Below, piece by piece: positions 7,671 through 9,582 of a stretch of 9,582 bases of DNA. The DNA is from Acidobacteriaceae bacterium. Lineage in GTDB: Bacteria > Acidobacteriota > Terriglobia > Terriglobales > Acidobacteriaceae. Numbering within the stretch: the first letter of the stretch is position 1; every line of letters begins with the position of its first letter. The notes under the pieces are model-generated. The model worked only from the letters and a program-made list of their open reading frames with translations, did not search any database and was not told the DNA's origin. Location of the stretch: NCBI GenBank assembly GCA_003162495.1, contig PMOF01000118.1, positions 1 to 9,582 on the forward strand, given 5' to 3'. The position numbers and the translations under genes were made by a program.

Positions 7671-8186
7671 ACCGGCCTTCCTCCAAATACGACGGCATCC
7701 AAGTTGTACGAAAGCACACGCTGAAGGCCAGCCCGCTGGTTTGGCCAAATGCCGCCACGTAGCGCTCTTGCGGGCCCGCGAGAAGGCTCATGCCAATCAT
7801 TTCAAACTTGGGGGAAGTCCAGGGTCTCGAGATTCCGGAATTCGAAAGAAAAGCTCAAAGATCGTCCTTCTGGAGCCGAAGTTTTCCGCTTCAGAACCGG
7901 TGCTGGAACGGGAAAGTCAAGGGGTTACCGGGGTTCCCATTCAGGTTCCCGCTGGCTTGACGGCGCTGTGTGGCAAGCCTAGACTCACAAAGGTTTGGGC
8001 ATATATGTCCGGTTATGCATGCCCTAACTTGTCCGGCTAAGTCAAATAGGGGGAGCCGGAAACTGAAGCTCCGTTAAGCGCGTGGTAAACCTTGCCGCGT
8101 CTATCACTTGCGAGTAGAACTCGTAGAGGGGACTTAGTGAACCCCAGCACCTTGTCTGGCGGCACAGAATTGAAATTGGAGAGTGT
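7671..8186. other. Region without a convincing gene between the membrane protein and gdhA
   Basis: About 515 bases. An open plus-strand frame (7612-8040) crosses it, but its product has no recognisable domain, its start lies inside the minus-strand gene and it has no ribosome site. I therefore treat the region as non-coding or badly decayed. It must hold the promoter of the 7670 gene on the minus strand and that of gdhA on the plus strand. Small structures seen: TGTCCGG followed by T/C and TA, twice (8006-8015 and 8030-8039, 24 bp apart); GGGCAT/ATGCCC inverted around the first copy (7997-8002, 8019-8024); and GGTTCCC twice, around 7935 and 7947. Confidence 0.5.
8092..8120 (+). promoter_or_regulatory. 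Possible sigma-70 type promoter of gdhA
   Basis: TTGCCG (8092-8097) and TAGAAC (8115-8120) are separated by 17 bases, each matching the housekeeping consensus at four of six positions. A small palindrome CGAGT-AGA-ACTCG (8111-8123) overlaps the -10 box and could be a repressor site. The leader to ATG 8187 would be about 60 bases. The match is modest and could be chance in a sequence of this length. Confidence 0.3.
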
Positions 8187-9452
8187 ATGGCAACAATAAG
8201 TTTGGATCAGGAAATAAACCCATGGGAAGCACAAAGCGCCCGGTTTGAGTTTGCGGCACGCAAGCTGAACCTTGACCCGGGTCTGTGGAAATTGCTCAGT
8301 ACCCCATCGCGCGAAATCATTGTGCACTTCCCAGTGACGATGGATAACGGACTGATTGAAATGTTCACCGGCTTTCGAGTGCAACACTCGATTGCTCGCG
8401 GACCGGGCAAAGGCGGCATTCGTTACGCGCCGGAGGTGACTCTGGACGAGGTGCGCGCGCTGGCCAGTTGGATGACCTGGAAGTGCGCAGTCGTCAATAT
8501 CCCGTTTGGCGGCGCCAAGGGCGGAGTGATTTGCGACCCTAAGACGATGAGCCAGGGTGAGCTGGAGCGGATGACCCGCCGCTATACCTCGGAGATTATC
8601 GACTTCATCGGGCCGGAGAAAGATGTTCCCGCGCCCGACGTGAACACCAACGAGCAGACCATGGCATGGATCATGGATACCTATTCCATGCACGTGGGGC
8701 ACACGGTAACCAGCGTGGTGACCGGCAAGCCGCTGACCATCGGCGGCTCTCGCGGCCGTCTCGAAGCCACGGGACGCGGCGTGCTGGTTATGTGCGACGA
8801 GAGTCTTCGCTACCTGAACATGCCTGTAGAAGGGTGCCGGGTGGTGATTCAGGGATTTGGCAACGTGGGCTCGAACGCCGCGCGCCTGATGATGGAGCGG
8901 GGCTACAAGATCGTAGGCATCGCCGAGAAAGAGGGTGGCCTGTCGAACCCCAACGGCATCGACATTCACCAGCTTGCGGAGTACAAGTACCGCAATGGGA
9001 CGACGCTTGGATTCCGCGGCGCTGAGGCTACACCCAGCGAAGAGTTGCTGGTGACCGAGTGCGAGATTCTGATTCCCGCGGCAACCGAGAACGTGATCAC
9101 CAGCCGCAACGCCGAAAGGATTAAAGCGCGCATTGTGGTGGAGGGCGCCAACGGCCCTACAACCGCCGTGGCCGATGAGATTCTGGGCGACAAGCGGATT
9201 TTCATTGTGCCCGACATCCTGGCCAACGCCGGTGGCGTGACCGCCAGCTACTTCGAGTGGGTGCAGGACCGGCAAGGCTACTTCTGGAAGGAAGCCATTG
9301 TCAACGAGCAACTGGAAACTATTCTCAAGGACAGCTTCGACGATGTGGTGCGCTACGCCGAGGCCCACAACGTGAACAACCGCATCGCGGCCTATATGCT
9401 GGCCATCGATCGGGTGGCGTTCACCATCAAGCAGAGGGGCATCTACGCGTAG
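8187..9452 (+). CDS. gdhA: Glutamate dehydrogenase
   Basis: The product is 421 residues, the normal length of a small hexameric glutamate dehydrogenase. It interconverts glutamate with 2-oxoglutarate plus ammonia using NAD(P) in the cytoplasm, linking carbon and nitrogen metabolism. The substrate domain shows GPGKGGIRY (Lys75), [18 protein letters not shown] (Lys99, catalytic Lys111) and [13 protein letters not shown] (Asp151). These sit at a constant offset of 14 from Lys89, Lys113, Lys125 and Asp165 of the Clostridium symbiosum enzyme. The dinucleotide fold has [10 protein letters not shown] (223-232), and the late motifs VEGANGPTT (318-326) and [19 protein letters not shown] (342-360) are intact. 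I cannot settle NAD versus NADP preference by eye. ATG 8187 has GGAG at 8178-8181 with 5 bases of spacing. A strong terminator lies 40 bases after the stop, so it is probably monocistronic. The symbol is by family; rocG or gluD would be equally defensible. Confidence 0.95.
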   Translation: MATISLDQEINPWEAQSARFEFAARKLNLDPGLWKLLSTPSREIIVHFPVTMDNGLIEMFTGFRVQHSIARGPGKGGIRYAPEVTLDEVRALASWMTWKCAVVNIPFGGAKGGVICDPKTMSQGELERMTRRYTSEIIDFIGPEKDVPAPDVNTNEQTMAWIMDTYSMHVGHTVTSVVTGKPLTIGGSRGRLEATGRGVLVMCDESLRYLNMPVEGCRVVIQGFGNVGSNAARLMMERGYKIVGIAEKEGGLSNPNGIDIHQLAEYKYRNGTTLGFRGAEATPSEELLVTECEILIPAATENVITSRNAERIKARIVVEGANGPTTAVADEILGDKRIFIVPDILANAGGVTASYFEWVQDRQGYFWKEAIVNEQLETILKDSFDDVVRYAEAHNVNNRIAAYMLAIDRVAFTIKQRGIYA

Positions 9453-9491
9453 TTGACCGGTGGGATTGAGGTTGGCAGTCGAAACATAAAG

Positions 9492-9521
9492 CGGGATGGG
9501 CTTTTGGCCTGTCCCGTTTTT
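9492..9521 (+). terminator. Intrinsic terminator after gdhA
   Basis: A 10-bp stem (CGGGATGGGC 9492-9501 with GCCTGTCCCG 9507-9516, including two G-T wobbles) closes a 5-base loop and is followed by TTTTT at 9517-9521. It lies 40 bases after the gdhA stop. On the other strand the stem is followed by TTTATGTTT, so it could also stop transcription coming from the right. Confidence 0.85.
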
Positions 9522-9582
9522 AATTGAATTTAAATCGGACTTCTTCGCCTCGGCGGGCAAGAAGGACGCGGCTTTGTTTTGC
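9520..9582 (-). CDS. Possible C-terminal end of a convergent gene (cut by the window edge)
   Basis: Read from the right edge on the minus strand, one frame gives AKQSRVLLARRGEEVRFKFN and then TAA at 9520-9522, inside the T-tract of the gdhA terminator. The residue mix looks like real protein, and the stop sits where a convergent gene sharing a bidirectional terminator would end. Only 20 codons are visible, so neither the gene nor its family can be established. Confidence 0.35.
   Translation of the reverse strand, partial: AKQSRVLLARRGEEVRFKFN

Noticed and set aside
8037..9560. Minus-strand open frame (507 codons) opposite gdhA
   Set aside because: It exactly shadows glutamate dehydrogenase and shows no domain of its own; a long antisense frame is expected with this codon bias.

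Overview
The window looks like chromosomal DNA of a member of the Acidobacteriota (Terriglobia-type). The evidence is a high-GC codon bias, a FecR-like exported protein of a type I associate with that phylum, and a 'GGCACGGCTGAAGCCGTGCC' palindromic repeat that I recall as common in those genomes. The assignment rests on recognition, not on a database search. No integrase, transposase, phage gene, CRISPR array, rRNA or tRNA is visible, and I see no clearly undescribed system. The window is mostly ordinary metabolism and signalling with a few structural oddities.

Left third (1-3508): tryptophan entry. trpG (+, 135-713) encodes the glutamine amidotransferase subunit of anthranilate synthase, and trpE (-, 1949-3508) encodes the chorismate-binding subunit. 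They are not adjacent. They point towards each other with an exported FecR-like protein gene (+, 1007-1945) between them, whose stop lies 3 bases from the stop of trpE. A 163-bp nested palindromic (REP/BIME-like) element at 784-946 sits between trpG and the FecR-like gene. TrpE carries an extra Pro/Lys-rich segment of about 28 residues.

Middle (3611-6881): a two-gene minus-strand signalling operon. A soluble hybrid histidine kinase (PAS-PAS-HisKA-HATPase-REC) is followed after 61 bases by a REC-EAL response regulator whose EAL residues all appear intact. The likely output is phosphorylation-controlled breakdown of cyclic di-GMP. The two PAS domains are a recent 384-bp tandem duplication.

Right third (7278-9582): a small four-helix membrane protein gene (-, 7278-7670); about 500 bases without a convincing gene; a complete glutamate dehydrogenase gene (+, 8187-9452) with a good intrinsic terminator; and what may be the last 20 codons of a convergent gene at the right edge. 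Glutamate dehydrogenase and anthranilate synthase both handle glutamate/glutamine nitrogen, but nothing in the sequence links their expression.
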